This document shows positions 26,827-34,771 of a stretch of DNA of 64,000 nt, in pieces (position 1 is the first letter of the stretch; every line of letters begins with the position of its first letter). The stretch is from Rhizobium sp. BT04 (GTDB lineage Bacteria > Pseudomonadota > Alphaproteobacteria > Rhizobiales > Rhizobiaceae): assembly GCF_030053135.1 (NCBI RefSeq), contig NZ_CP125652.1, positions 3,342,501 to 3,406,500 on the forward strand, given 5' to 3'. Both the position numbers and the translations under genes were made by a program. Below the pieces are notes generated by a model, which searched no databases, was not told where the DNA came from, and was given only the letters and a program-made list of their open reading frames with translations.

Positions 26827-27844
26827 AAAACAGACTGAGGCGAAAACTGGGGCGAAACAGGTGAGCGTCTGGGACAAGCTGATCCGGATCTCGATGAAGG
26901 AGGCGGGTGTCGCCATTGCCCTCGTCCTGATCCTGGCGTTTTTCTCGGCGACGGCGCCCTATTTCGCGACGCCGGAGAATTTTCTGAAGATCTTCGTGCA
27001 GATCGCCATCAACACCGTGCTGGCTGCGGGCATGACCTTCGTCATTCTCGTCGGCGGCATCGATCTCTCGGTCGGCTCGCTGCTCGCCCTTTGCACGGTG
27101 ATCGGTGCGACGATCATGATCAATCCGGCGTTTTCGCCATGGCAGGCGATTGTTCTCGCCTGTTTTGCCTCGATGGGCACCGGCGCCATCCTCGGCGCCG
27201 TCAACGGCTGGATCTGCGAGAAATGGAAACTGCCGTCCTTCATCGTCACTCTCGGCATGCTGAACGTCGCCAGCGGCCTGGCCCGCGTGGTCAGCGACAA
27301 TTCGACGATCACAGGCCTGCCGCAGCCCTTCGTCGATTTCGGCAACCTGATCTTCTGGGGCATCTTTCCGTCGATCTTCCTGATTGCGATCGTCGTCGTC
27401 CTGATCGGCTGGTTCGTGCTGCGCTACACCGTCTTCGGCCGTTTCGTCTTTGCGATCGGCACCAATGAAGAGGCTGTGCGGCTGTCCGGGCACCAGCCGA
27501 AACGATACAAGATCGCGGTCTTCACCATCTCCGGGCTGACCGCCGGCATTGCCGCCATGGTCTATCTGCTCCGCCTCAATGTCGGCAGCCCGGTTGCCGG
27601 CATCGGCTATGAGCTGAATGCCATCGCCGCCGTCATCATCGGCGGCACCAGCCTCTCTGGCGGCAAAGGCTCGATCATCGGCACGCTGGTCGGCGCCTGC
27701 ATTCTGCAGGTCCTGTCGACGGGATTGCAGCTGCTTGGCGCCGACGACAATATCAAGCCGATCGTCATCGGCGCCGTCATCGTGCTCGCCGTCATTCTCG
27801 ACAGCTATCGCGGCCGGCTGATGCGGATCCTCGAGACGCGTTAG
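26810..27844 (+). CDS. Sugar ABC transporter permease (RbsC-like)
   Basis: A 344-residue BPD_transp_2 family permease with about ten transmembrane segments. Typical elements: GMTFVILVGGIDLSVGSLLAL near residue 77, PSFIVTLGMLNVASGLARV, and the C-terminal GGTSLSGGKGSIIGTLVGA near residue 281. The start is a GTG at 26810 with AAGGAG 7 nt upstream, giving a 17-nt overlap with the ATPase gene; no ATG lies near. It completes the import complex. Confidence 0.92.
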   Translation: MSANIEKQTEAKTGAKQVSVWDKLIRISMKEAGVAIALVLILAFFSATAPYFATPENFLKIFVQIAINTVLAAGMTFVILVGGIDLSVGSLLALCTVIGATIMINPAFSPWQAIVLACFASMGTGAILGAVNGWICEKWKLPSFIVTLGMLNVASGLARVVSDNSTITGLPQPFVDFGNLIFWGIFPSIFLIAIVVVLIGWFVLRYTVFGRFVFAIGTNEEAVRLSGHQPKRYKIAVFTISGLTAGIAAMVYLLRLNVGSPVAGIGYELNAIAAVIIGGTSLSGGKGSIIGTLVGACILQVLSTGLQLLGADDNIKPIVIGAVIVLAVILDSYRGRLMRILETR

Positions 27845-27928
27845 TCGGGGGTGCGTAGGCCCTTGATTGGCCGTTGCGTTTGAGCCCTGGCCGACCTACA
27901 TCTGTCCGGCAGTCAGGAAGGGACGGAA

Positions 27929-28876
27929 ATGGCCAAGATCACCAATGTAGCGGTCCAGATGGACCATGTCGAAGGCATCAATATCGCAGGTGATTCCACC
28001 TTCGCCATGAGCCTGGAAGCCCAGGCGCGCGGCTACCGGCTGTTCCATTACACGCCCGACCGCCTGAGCTTCCGCGACGGCAAGCTCTTTGCCAGCGTCG
28101 AGCCGATGCTGCTGCGCGACATCAAGGGTGATCACTACGAACTCGGCACGCCCGAGCGCGTCGACCTCTCGACCATGGATGTCGTGCTGCTGCGCCAGGA
28201 CCCGCCCTTCGACATGGCCTATATCACCTCGACGCATCTGCTTGAGCGCATCCACCCGAAGACGCTCGTCGTCAACGATCCGGCCTGGGTGCGCAATTCG
28301 CCGGAGAAGATCTTCGTCACCGAATTTGCCGATCTGATGCCGAAGACGCTGATCACCAAGGATGCCGCCGAGATCCGCCGCTTCCGCGACGAGATGGGCG
28401 ATATCATCCTGAAGCCACTCTACGGCAATGGCGGCGCCGGCGTCTTCCATTCGACCCGCGACGACCGCAACCTCTCCTCGCTGCTCGAGATGTTCGGCCA
28501 GCTGTTCCGTGAGCCCTTCATTGCCCAGCAATATCTGCCCGACGTGCGCAAGGGCGACAAACGCATCATCCTGGTCGACGGCGAATTCGCCGGCGCCATC
28601 AACCGCGTGCCGGCCGAACATGACAGCCGCTCCAACATGCATGTCGGCGGCCGCGCCGAGGCGACCGAGTTGACCGCGCGCGAAAGCGAAATCTGCGCCC
28701 GCATCGGCCCGGCGCTGCGCGAGCGTGGTTTCCTGCTCGTCGGCATCGATGTGATCGGCGATTACATGACCGAGATCAACGTCACCTCTCCCACCGGCAT
28801 TCGCGAGGTCAAGAAATTCGGCGGCGCCGATATTGCGAGCCTGCTCTGGGACGCGATCGAGCGCAAGCGCGGCTGA
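27929..28876 (+). CDS. gshB: Glutathione synthetase
   Basis: A 315-residue ATP-grasp enzyme that joins glycine to gamma-glutamylcysteine, completing glutathione synthesis. The N-terminal domain shows [27 protein letters not shown]; the ATP-grasp part shows [14 protein letters not shown] near residue 158, [22 protein letters not shown], and the metal-binding [13 protein letters not shown] near the C terminus. It starts 84 nt after the sugar permease and probably has its own promoter. Confidence 0.96.
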   Translation: MAKITNVAVQMDHVEGINIAGDSTFAMSLEAQARGYRLFHYTPDRLSFRDGKLFASVEPMLLRDIKGDHYELGTPERVDLSTMDVVLLRQDPPFDMAYITSTHLLERIHPKTLVVNDPAWVRNSPEKIFVTEFADLMPKTLITKDAAEIRRFRDEMGDIILKPLYGNGGAGVFHSTRDDRNLSSLLEMFGQLFREPFIAQQYLPDVRKGDKRIILVDGEFAGAINRVPAEHDSRSNMHVGGRAEATELTARESEICARIGPALRERGFLLVGIDVIGDYMTEINVTSPTGIREVKKFGGADIASLLWDAIERKRG

Positions 28877-28906
28877 TCTCGGCTCGTAACCCCACGCGCC
28901 TGCTAT

Positions 28907-28926
28907 GACCGGGTACAACCCCGGTC
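28907..28926 (+). terminator. Inverted repeat after gshB
   Basis: Arms GACCGGG and CCCGGTC around a 6-nt loop, 30 nt past the gshB stop. No clear T run follows, so its strength as a terminator is uncertain. Confidence 0.5.
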
Positions 28927-29051
28927 ACAATGTATGTCTGACTGCGTTCCTTGATTGTTCTTGTTTTAGTCCTGTTTCCGTGCCAGATTGCAACCGCTGG
29001 CCCTGAAGGGTTGCAGGCGCTATAAGAGTTTGCGGGACAAGGGATGGGCAT

Positions 29052-30584
29052 ATGGTCGCGCGTGTCAGTACGGTGGCATTTCAGGGCATCGAAGGTGTGC
29101 CGGTCGAGGTGCAGGTCATGGTCGCTCCCGGCAAGGTCGGCATGCAGATCGTCGGCCTGCCCGACAAGGCGGTGGCCGAAAGCCGTGAGCGCGTGCAGGC
29201 AGCCCTTCACGCCTCCGGCCTGGCGCTGCCGGGAAAGCGGGTGACCGTCAATCTGGCGCCTGCCGATCTGCCGAAGGAAGGCTCGCATTTCGATCTGCCG
29301 ATCGCGCTGGCCTTGATGGCTGCCCTCGGCGCCATTCCCGCCGATGCGCTGTCGGATTTTGTCGTCGTCGGCGAGCTCAATCTCGACGGCACGATCGCCG
29401 CCATATCTGGCGCGCTGCCGGCGGCAATCGGCGCCAATGCGCTCGGCAAGGGGCTGATCTGCCCGGCTGAAAGCGGCGCCGAAGCCGCCTGGGCGGGCGC
29501 CGATGTCGATATCCTCGCACCCCGCAGCCTGATTGCCCTTGCCAATCATTTCCGCGGCACGCAGGTCCTATCCAGGCCGGAGCCGTCGATCCGCGCCAAT
29601 GCCGCCAACCTGCCGGATCTTGCCGAGATCAAGGGCCAGGAAAGCGCCAAGCGCGCACTCGAAGTGGCCGCCGCCGGCGGCCATAATCTCTTGATGGTCG
29701 GCCCTCCCGGTTCCGGCAAGTCGATGCTGGCGGCCAGGCTGCCGTCGATCCTGCCACCGCTTTCGGCCGCCGAGCTGCTCGAGGTGTCGATGGTCCACTC
29801 GATCGCCGGTCAGCTCTCCGGCGGCAAGCTTTCCGACCGCCGGCCCTTCCGCACCCCGCATCATTCCGCCACCATGGCCGCCCTCGTCGGCGGCGGCCTG
29901 CGCGTCCGTCCCGGCGAAGCCTCGCTTGCCCATCACGGCGTGCTGTTTCTCGACGAGTTTCCCGAATTCACGCCGCAGGCGCTCGATGCGCTGCGCCAGC
30001 CGCTCGAAGGCGGCGAATGCGTCATCGCGCGCGCCAATCACCGCGTCTCCTATCCGGCGAAATTCCAGCTGATCGCGGCGATGAACCCCTGCCGCTGCGG
30101 CATGGCCGGCGAGCCGGGACATACCTGCGCCCGCGGCCCGCGCTGCATGAGCGATTACCAGGCCCGCATCTCCGGCCCGCTGATGGATCGCATCGATATC
30201 CGCATCGACGTGCCGGCCGTCTCCGCCGCCGATCTGATCCGGCCGATGGCGGCGGAAAGCAGCGCCGACGTCGCCCGCCGCGTCGCCCGCGCCCGCGAGA
30301 TCCAGCAGCAACGCTTCGAAAGCGCCGGGGCAAAAGGCATCGGCACCAATGCCCGCTGCTCCACCGCGATGATCGAGAAACTGGCCGAGCCCGATGCCAG
30401 TGGCCTCCAGCTGCTGCGCGACGCCGCCGAAAAGATGAAATTCTCCGCCCGCGGCTACCACCGCGTCCTCAAGGTCGCCCGCACGCTCGCCGATCTCGAC
30501 GGCAAACCAACCGTCGGCCGCATCCATCTCGCCGAAGCGATCTCCTACAGGATCGCCGGCGAAAGGCTGACGGCTGCGGCGTAG
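29052..30584 (+). CDS. comM: YifB/ComM-family Mg-chelatase-like AAA+ ATPase
   Basis: A 510-residue protein with an N-terminal Lon-protease-like fold (VEVQVMVAPGKVGMQIVGLPDKAVAESRERV), a Mg-chelatase AAA+ core with Walker A VGPPGSGKSMLAARLP near residue 217 and Walker B VLFLDEFPEF near residue 297, and a C-terminal Mg-chelatase domain with a CRCG...CARGPRC cysteine cluster. ComM is a hexameric helicase that helps integrate DNA during natural transformation. This copy is full length. Downstream lies a partial second copy, and comM is a known insertion hotspot in other bacteria. Confidence 0.93.
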   Translation: MVARVSTVAFQGIEGVPVEVQVMVAPGKVGMQIVGLPDKAVAESRERVQAALHASGLALPGKRVTVNLAPADLPKEGSHFDLPIALALMAALGAIPADALSDFVVVGELNLDGTIAAISGALPAAIGANALGKGLICPAESGAEAAWAGADVDILAPRSLIALANHFRGTQVLSRPEPSIRANAANLPDLAEIKGQESAKRALEVAAAGGHNLLMVGPPGSGKSMLAARLPSILPPLSAAELLEVSMVHSIAGQLSGGKLSDRRPFRTPHHSATMAALVGGGLRVRPGEASLAHHGVLFLDEFPEFTPQALDALRQPLEGGECVIARANHRVSYPAKFQLIAAMNPCRCGMAGEPGHTCARGPRCMSDYQARISGPLMDRIDIRIDVPAVSAADLIRPMAAESSADVARRVARAREIQQQRFESAGAKGIGTNARCSTAMIEKLAEPDASGLQLLRDAAEKMKFSARGYHRVLKVARTLADLDGKPTVGRIHLAEAISYRIAGERLTAAA

Positions 30585-30660
30585 GAAATAAGGGCGCCGA
30601 GCGGCTCGATTCTCTGCGAAGATGACTTGACCGGGATAGCCCCGGCCAGAGTCCCTGCCT

Positions 30661-30703
30661 AAGTTACCGAGGCCCCCGGACAGCGCCGTCGAGAGATAGC
30701 GTT
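30661..30703 (-). pseudogene. Relic of the cysK 3' end
   Basis: On the minus strand these 43 nt encode AERYLSTALSGGLGN, clearly related to the C terminus of the intact cysK gene ending at 36120 ([15 protein letters not shown]). They are roughly three-quarters identical at the base level. Nothing else of cysK is present here. With the following comM relic it shows that the comM-cysK junction was duplicated. Confidence 0.75.
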
Positions 30704-30720
30704 CGGCCCCGGTGCTGCGG

Positions 30721-31058
30721 CGAAGCTGGTCAATCTGGCGCTGGCCGGCCTGCTGAAGGGGGGCTCGCATTTCGATCTGCCGGCCGCGATCGGCGCCAAT
30801 GCGCTGGGCAAGGGGCTGATCTGCCCCGCCGAAAGCGGCCCCGAAGCCGCCTGGGCATGCGCGGATGTCGATATTCTCGCACCCCGCAGCCTGATTGCCC
30901 TTGCCAATCATTTCCGCGGCACGCAGGTGCTGTCGAGGCCGGAGCCGTCGATCCGCGCCAATGCCGCCAACCTGCCGGATCTTGCCGAGATCAAGGGCCA
31001 GGAAAGCGCCAAGCGCGCGCTTGAGATCGCAACGCCGGGGGGCCACAATCTTTTTAAG
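30721..31058 (+). pseudogene. Partial second copy of comM (5' half), decayed
   Basis: From the VNLAPADLPKEGSHFDLP region through EIKGQESAKRALE the sequence follows the intact comM gene at a constant offset of 1362 nt from about 30793 on, with long identical runs (for example around 30945-31015). A 120-nt deletion between two CTGCCG repeats removes 40 codons. There is no start region and homology stops abruptly near 31058, where AT-rich island DNA begins. It cannot make a working protein. Confidence 0.88.
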
Positions 31059-31207
31059 GTGCATTATTCTGTTTTTTCATCAGCCTTCACGGGCAGTTTT
31101 TCAACGAAAATTTAGCGCTATTACCGGCACTTTCATTACAAACCTACACTTTTTAATTGCGCAACCGCGTTTTCCTGGTAACAACTAATAAAAAATTGGG
31201 GACTTCT

Positions 31208-31915
31208 ATGCTTAAGCTATTCTCGCTTTCCAGTTCTTTATCAATATTGTTCCTCGCATCTGCGCACGCGGAAAGCCAAGTACAGCTAAGCCACGTCCCT
31301 TCGCAAAGTCAGGTTGAAGATTTCAATGAGCCTCGCGGTGCGTCAAAAGGAGTAGAAGCAAGGCCTATACTAGTTATCGCGAGCGAACTCATAAAGTACT
31401 TCGAGGGATGGTATCCGTCCGCTTATGATGATCCAGCGGCCTACTGTACCATCGGTTATGGCCATCTTATTGCACTACAAGCCTGTGCGAGTATAGATCT
31501 TGGTGAGTTTGCCAGACCTCTGTCAAAGGGGGCCGGAGCCGCGCTTTTGGAGAAAGATACGCGTACTGCAAGAATCGCAGTCCAGCGATATGTGAAAGTA
31601 GATCTCTCGGATGAGCAATTTAGCGCTTTGGCATCTTTCACGTTTAACGTAGGCAAGGAAAAGTTTGCAGATTCAACGCTGCTTGAACTGGTGAACGATG
31701 GCGATTTTGACGCAGCTGCGAATCAATTCGGCCGATGGATAAAGGCGAAGGGCAAGGTTCTGCCTGGACTGAAAGATCGTCGTGCATGTGAAGCTGCGTT
31801 GTTTCGAGGAAATCTCCAATCAGGAAAAAATAGTACGTTTGACCGGTCTGATTGCGCCGGATTGGGTGTAGCGAGTGGCGCGGGTCCAGTCATCGATATT
31901 TTTGTTGGAGAGTAA
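31208..31915 (+). CDS. Secreted GH24 (T4-type) lysozyme
   Basis: A 235-residue protein with a Sec signal (hydrophobic LSSSLSILFLASAHA, probable cleavage after AHA), a linker of about 40 residues, then a phage-type lysozyme domain. The catalytic triad spacing matches T4 lysozyme Glu11/Asp20/Thr26: Glu in YFEGW, Asp nine residues on in YDD, and Thr six further in CTIGYGH. It would cleave peptidoglycan in the periplasm or outside the cell. Paired Cys residues in CTIGYGH...QACASI and RACEAAL...DCAG suit oxidising compartments. Its stop lies one base before the GTG of the next gene, so the two are coupled. Start is the ATG with GGGGAC upstream. Confidence 0.88.
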   Translation: MLKLFSLSSSLSILFLASAHAESQVQLSHVPSQSQVEDFNEPRGASKGVEARPILVIASELIKYFEGWYPSAYDDPAAYCTIGYGHLIALQACASIDLGEFARPLSKGAGAALLEKDTRTARIAVQRYVKVDLSDEQFSALASFTFNVGKEKFADSTLLELVNDGDFDAAANQFGRWIKAKGKVLPGLKDRRACEAALFRGNLQSGKNSTFDRSDCAGLGVASGAGPVIDIFVGE

Positions 31916-31916
31916 A

Positions 31917-33179
31917 GTGAAGGCCGTTTGGTGGATCCGGAGGACCTTCATTATCGTGGTAGCTGCCTATCTCAGCCTCACCTGCACGGCGCTGGCTAAC
32001 CCTAAAACTTGTGTGAAACGATATTACAAAGAACGGGTATCAGAAGGATCTGCAGCCGGGATTGCTGCCACGGACGCAGAACGACTCGTTCAGGAGGTCG
32101 CTTCTTCAATTGGCTTGGATAAGGGGTTCACCGTGGTCCCCTGCTACATCGAAGAGAAAGCCCACGCGTGGTATGCGTCTTCCGACTCAGACGGTGTGCC
32201 TGAGGGGGAGTACCTGATATACAATCCTAAGTGGATCCAGGAAGTGATCGGCGATGATCGTACCCAGGCGATTGCTATCTTTGGCCATGAACTGGGTCAC
32301 CTCCTTAATCGCCACTTTACTGCACAAAGGAAACTTTCAACTAAAGTCCAAGAAACGCAGGCGGACCGCTTTGCCGGTTGTGCCGTAGCAAGAATGAATG
32401 GCGATTGGGCGGGCCTGGAAGATGTTCTCAGTCGTTTAAGAAATGTGAAGGACGATGAGTATCCGAACAGAAATGAAAGCCTTGCCGCGGCAAGAAAAGG
32501 ATTTGAAACTTGCGGGGGCAGCGTCGTTCCAAAGAAGATAGCCAAGCCGCTGTTCCCTTACGTAGGGCCACCGGTCACCGCCTCAGTCGGAGATCTTTCG
32601 GCGAAGTATCCGAGCGGCAAGTGGTATGCAGCCGACGACGATGGTGGTGCTTTTTTCTATATCACAGACGTCCTCGGCGAAGAGATGACTTTGATTTTCA
32701 CAACCTACAACGGCGGTCAGGATGTGAAGAAAGCGGAGTTTCAAACGGTAGCTAGATATGACGTCAACAGCAATGGAACCCTTGACCCTGCAAATAGAAA
32801 GAAAAAGGCACACGTCGAACGCATGTGCGGCCCCTATTATGAGCATCTTCGGGCTACGCTAGAGTCCTCGCAGGGCGGCATCTTAGATCGGCCGGTAGAG
32901 CGTTCAAGAGACCTCGCGACAGAGCGGCGTTTTGAGACCAACTACTGCAAATATTCTCGAGACAACAAATGTCAGACAAGAGGTACGACGCAAGAAACGA
33001 AGATTAATTTCAACGCGCTAGGAAAAGTATCCCTAACTCGATACTATACGAAATATGTCCATTACGAGCCTTTCCAAACCTCGGAGGGCAAGCAACAATG
33101 GACGTCAAAAACGACGTGGGAATGCGGCTTGGCGACTAAGGTGGCCGAGCCTTCCGAATTGGTGAATTTATCGCGCTAA
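31917..33179 (+). CDS. Secreted M48-family metallopeptidase with unknown C-terminal domain
   Basis: A 420-residue protein with an N-terminal signal (IIVVAAYLSLTCTALANP), an M48 peptidase region with the zinc motif HELGH in FGHELGHLLNRHF near residue 127, and the third-ligand motif ETQADRFAG near residue 150. Residues from about 210 to the end match no family I recognise and are rich in Cys and charged residues. The start chosen is GTG at 31917 with GGAGAG upstream inside the lysozyme 3' end; an ATG at 31875 would lack the ribosome site. Pairing with a secreted lysozyme suggests a joint envelope-directed function, not demonstrated. Confidence 0.82.
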   Translation: MKAVWWIRRTFIIVVAAYLSLTCTALANPKTCVKRYYKERVSEGSAAGIAATDAERLVQEVASSIGLDKGFTVVPCYIEEKAHAWYASSDSDGVPEGEYLIYNPKWIQEVIGDDRTQAIAIFGHELGHLLNRHFTAQRKLSTKVQETQADRFAGCAVARMNGDWAGLEDVLSRLRNVKDDEYPNRNESLAAARKGFETCGGSVVPKKIAKPLFPYVGPPVTASVGDLSAKYPSGKWYAADDDGGAFFYITDVLGEEMTLIFTTYNGGQDVKKAEFQTVARYDVNSNGTLDPANRKKKAHVERMCGPYYEHLRATLESSQGGILDRPVERSRDLATERRFETNYCKYSRDNKCQTRGTTQETKINFNALGKVSLTRYYTKYVHYEPFQTSEGKQQWTSKTTWECGLATKVAEPSELVNLSR

Positions 33180-33400
33180 TTAGCACCCTGGACCGCAACT
33201 TTTTGAGTTCTTAGCGGAATAACCTAGTCTGCGCTGCTGTTATTTCTTCATAGAATTGACGACAACATGTTGATGGTCGACGAAGGCCGGATCGTGATGC
33301 GGTTAGTCCATGGAAGAGAAAATCCACGGGCTGTTGAACACTCGATACCTGTGGTTGATACTGTCGCCAATTGCTTGGTAAGGTGATAGTGCATCTATCT

Positions 33401-34282
33401 ATGCAGGTACAGAGTGTGGAACTTCATTCGCCAGTCGATTTTCTTGAAGCCAAAATCCCGGAACGCATAATGGACATTAGCCTTGAACAGTTAAACGAAA
33501 TTGATGAAATAATTTTGCAAAAAGGCTGGAATGATCTAATAAACAACAAGGGAGATATGATAAACAGCATCACATTCGAGTTATTCGAGCGAGTAAACGA
33601 TCACGAAGAGTTCGAATTACTAAAATCTCTTATACGCAGATATTTCTTGTGCACGGAATATGACCAATATTGCTTTAAAATTGCAAAGCATATTGAGGGC
33701 CTATTTTATGATGAGGCAATTATCATTATTCCGGTAAGTGACAAAGATCGCAAAATTAAAAGCGGGCATGCTGTCAGCTACGATCTCACTCGTTTCCTAG
33801 ACGATGATAAATTTTCCGAAATGCTGATCCTGGAGTCGCTTGAATCCGTTGGCGATCGCATAGCAGACTTCAATATCATCGTTGTTGATGACTTTGTCGG
33901 CAGCGGGTCCCAGTTTCGCGCGTTCGTCAAGAAATGCGCAGCGAGTTACGGGTTGCAAGCGGCGAACGTCTATTTGTACTCAATAGCGATGATGGCAAAG
34001 GCGAGGGAACGCATTAGCGATTTTTGCTATGCCGCGATTCCAATGGTGGAACTCTCACGGTCTTTGTCCGATCCATCGGACCTAGGTCAAGCTATAGACC
34101 CGCTCCAAGTTTATGGTCGGATCGAAGGTAGGGCTGACGTTGGAAGAAACTTTCGTCGCGGATTTTTACGATCTGAGGCACTCGTAACCATGAAAAAGAC
34201 GCCTAACAACACCTTGCCGATATTTTGGTGTAAGCACGACCAAAATGGAAAGCTATGGCCAGCGATTTTTCCAAGAGGCTGA
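33401..34282 (+). CDS. Retron-associated phosphoribosyltransferase-like effector (PRTase-CE type)
   Basis: A protein of about 293 residues. The region FNIIVVDDFVGSGSQFRAFV (about residues 158-177) is the PRPP-binding loop of type I phosphoribosyltransferases (two acidic residues followed by a Gly/Ser-rich loop). The C terminus, with NNTLPIFWCKH and WPAIFPRG, resembles the PRTase-CE conflict-system family. In retrons of this kind the PRTase protein is the presumed toxic effector held in check by the RT-msDNA complex; that is inferred from family. Possible starts are TTG 33371, GTG 33389 with AAGG upstream, and ATG 33401. The next gene starts 4 nt after its stop. The 221 nt before it contain no gene. 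Confidence 0.8.
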   Translation: MQVQSVELHSPVDFLEAKIPERIMDISLEQLNEIDEIILQKGWNDLINNKGDMINSITFELFERVNDHEEFELLKSLIRRYFLCTEYDQYCFKIAKHIEGLFYDEAIIIIPVSDKDRKIKSGHAVSYDLTRFLDDDKFSEMLILESLESVGDRIADFNIIVVDDFVGSGSQFRAFVKKCAASYGLQAANVYLYSIAMMAKARERISDFCYAAIPMVELSRSLSDPSDLGQAIDPLQVYGRIEGRADVGRNFRRGFLRSEALVTMKKTPNNTLPIFWCKHDQNGKLWPAIFPRG

Positions 34283-34286
34283 AAGA

Positions 34287-34607
34287 ATGGCGATATCAAT
34301 CGAGGATGCGGTTCTTGTTGCGGTTGCTCGCGATGGCTCCCTTTCGTCAGTCGAGCAAATGGGCTTTACCGCCGTGCAAATTGCCGGAGCAATTCGGCAA
34401 CTGCTAAAAGAAGGTCGCCTGGTTCGGAACGAGGCGAAGTTTGCCCTTGGACCCAATGTGACACTCCCGACAATTAGGCGACCCGATCCGAAACTACTAA
34501 CCCAACTTACCGAATATGCGGTTGAAAAATTGGACAGAAATGCGCAGTATGTGATTGAGCATCAAACGTTCACTCAAATAAGAGAGCGAGTTAGAACCCA
34601 GCGGTAA
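34287..34607 (+). CDS. Small winged-helix protein of the retron
   Basis: A 106-residue protein whose first 60 residues (SIEDAVLVAVARDGSLSSVEQM...AGAIRQLLKEGRLVRNEAKFALG) have the helix-helix-helix-wing pattern of a winged helix-turn-helix domain. The rest is helical and basic, ending RERVRTQR. The ATG at 34287 has AGAGG 8 nt upstream; an upstream ATG at 34245 inside the PRTase gene lacks a ribosome site. Its last 17 codons contain the a1 arm and part of the msr of the retron RNA, so coding and RNA structure overlap. It probably binds nucleic acid and may link the effector to the RT complex. Confidence 0.8.
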   Translation: MAISIEDAVLVAVARDGSLSSVEQMGFTAVQIAGAIRQLLKEGRLVRNEAKFALGPNVTLPTIRRPDPKLLTQLTEYAVEKLDRNAQYVIEHQTFTQIRERVRTQR

Positions 34608-34771
34608 GACCGCAGGATCGGCGAGTCGGCGATCTGGATTGGATGGTACTTTAGGCCCATTCAATGGAAATGAATTTTTCACGGAGGAAAAATGTAATTT
34701 CCATTGAAGCGCCTTACGGCGCAATACCTAAAGGTAATGGTTATTTAGTAACTGGAACGTTTGATGCTCAA
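34555..34771 (+). ncRNA. Retron msr-msd RNA
   Basis: The outer arms are a perfect 17-bp inverted repeat: TTGAGCATCAAACGTTC at 34555-34571 pairs with 34755-34771, and after a small bulge ACT and AAATAA (34572-34581) pair further with AGT and TTATTT (34741-34749). These are the a1 and a2 arms. Just inside a1 lies AGAGAGCGAG with a candidate branching G at 34586. Msr hairpins: 34601-34613 (GCGGT/ACCGC) and 34616-34634 (GATCG/CGATC). Msd: a base stem CTTTAGG 34649-34655 with CCTAAAG 34727-34733, enclosing a long hairpin at 34661-34707 (11 bp, internal loop, 7 bp, loop ACGGAG) and a small hairpin at 34709-34722 (GCGCC/GGCGC). a1 lies within the winged-helix gene; a2 covers the RT start codon. Confidence 0.85.

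Noticed and set aside
29568..31064. A 498-residue minus-strand reading frame across comM and its relic
   Set aside because: It is antisense to a certain gene and arises from GC-rich codon bias; its only meaningful fragment is the cysK C-terminal relic.
33180..33400. Alternative location of the retron RNA, before the PRTase gene
   Set aside because: Only short palindromes such as CAACATGTTG are present; there are no long complementary arms, whereas the region before the RT has perfect 17-bp arms and an msd-like hairpin.
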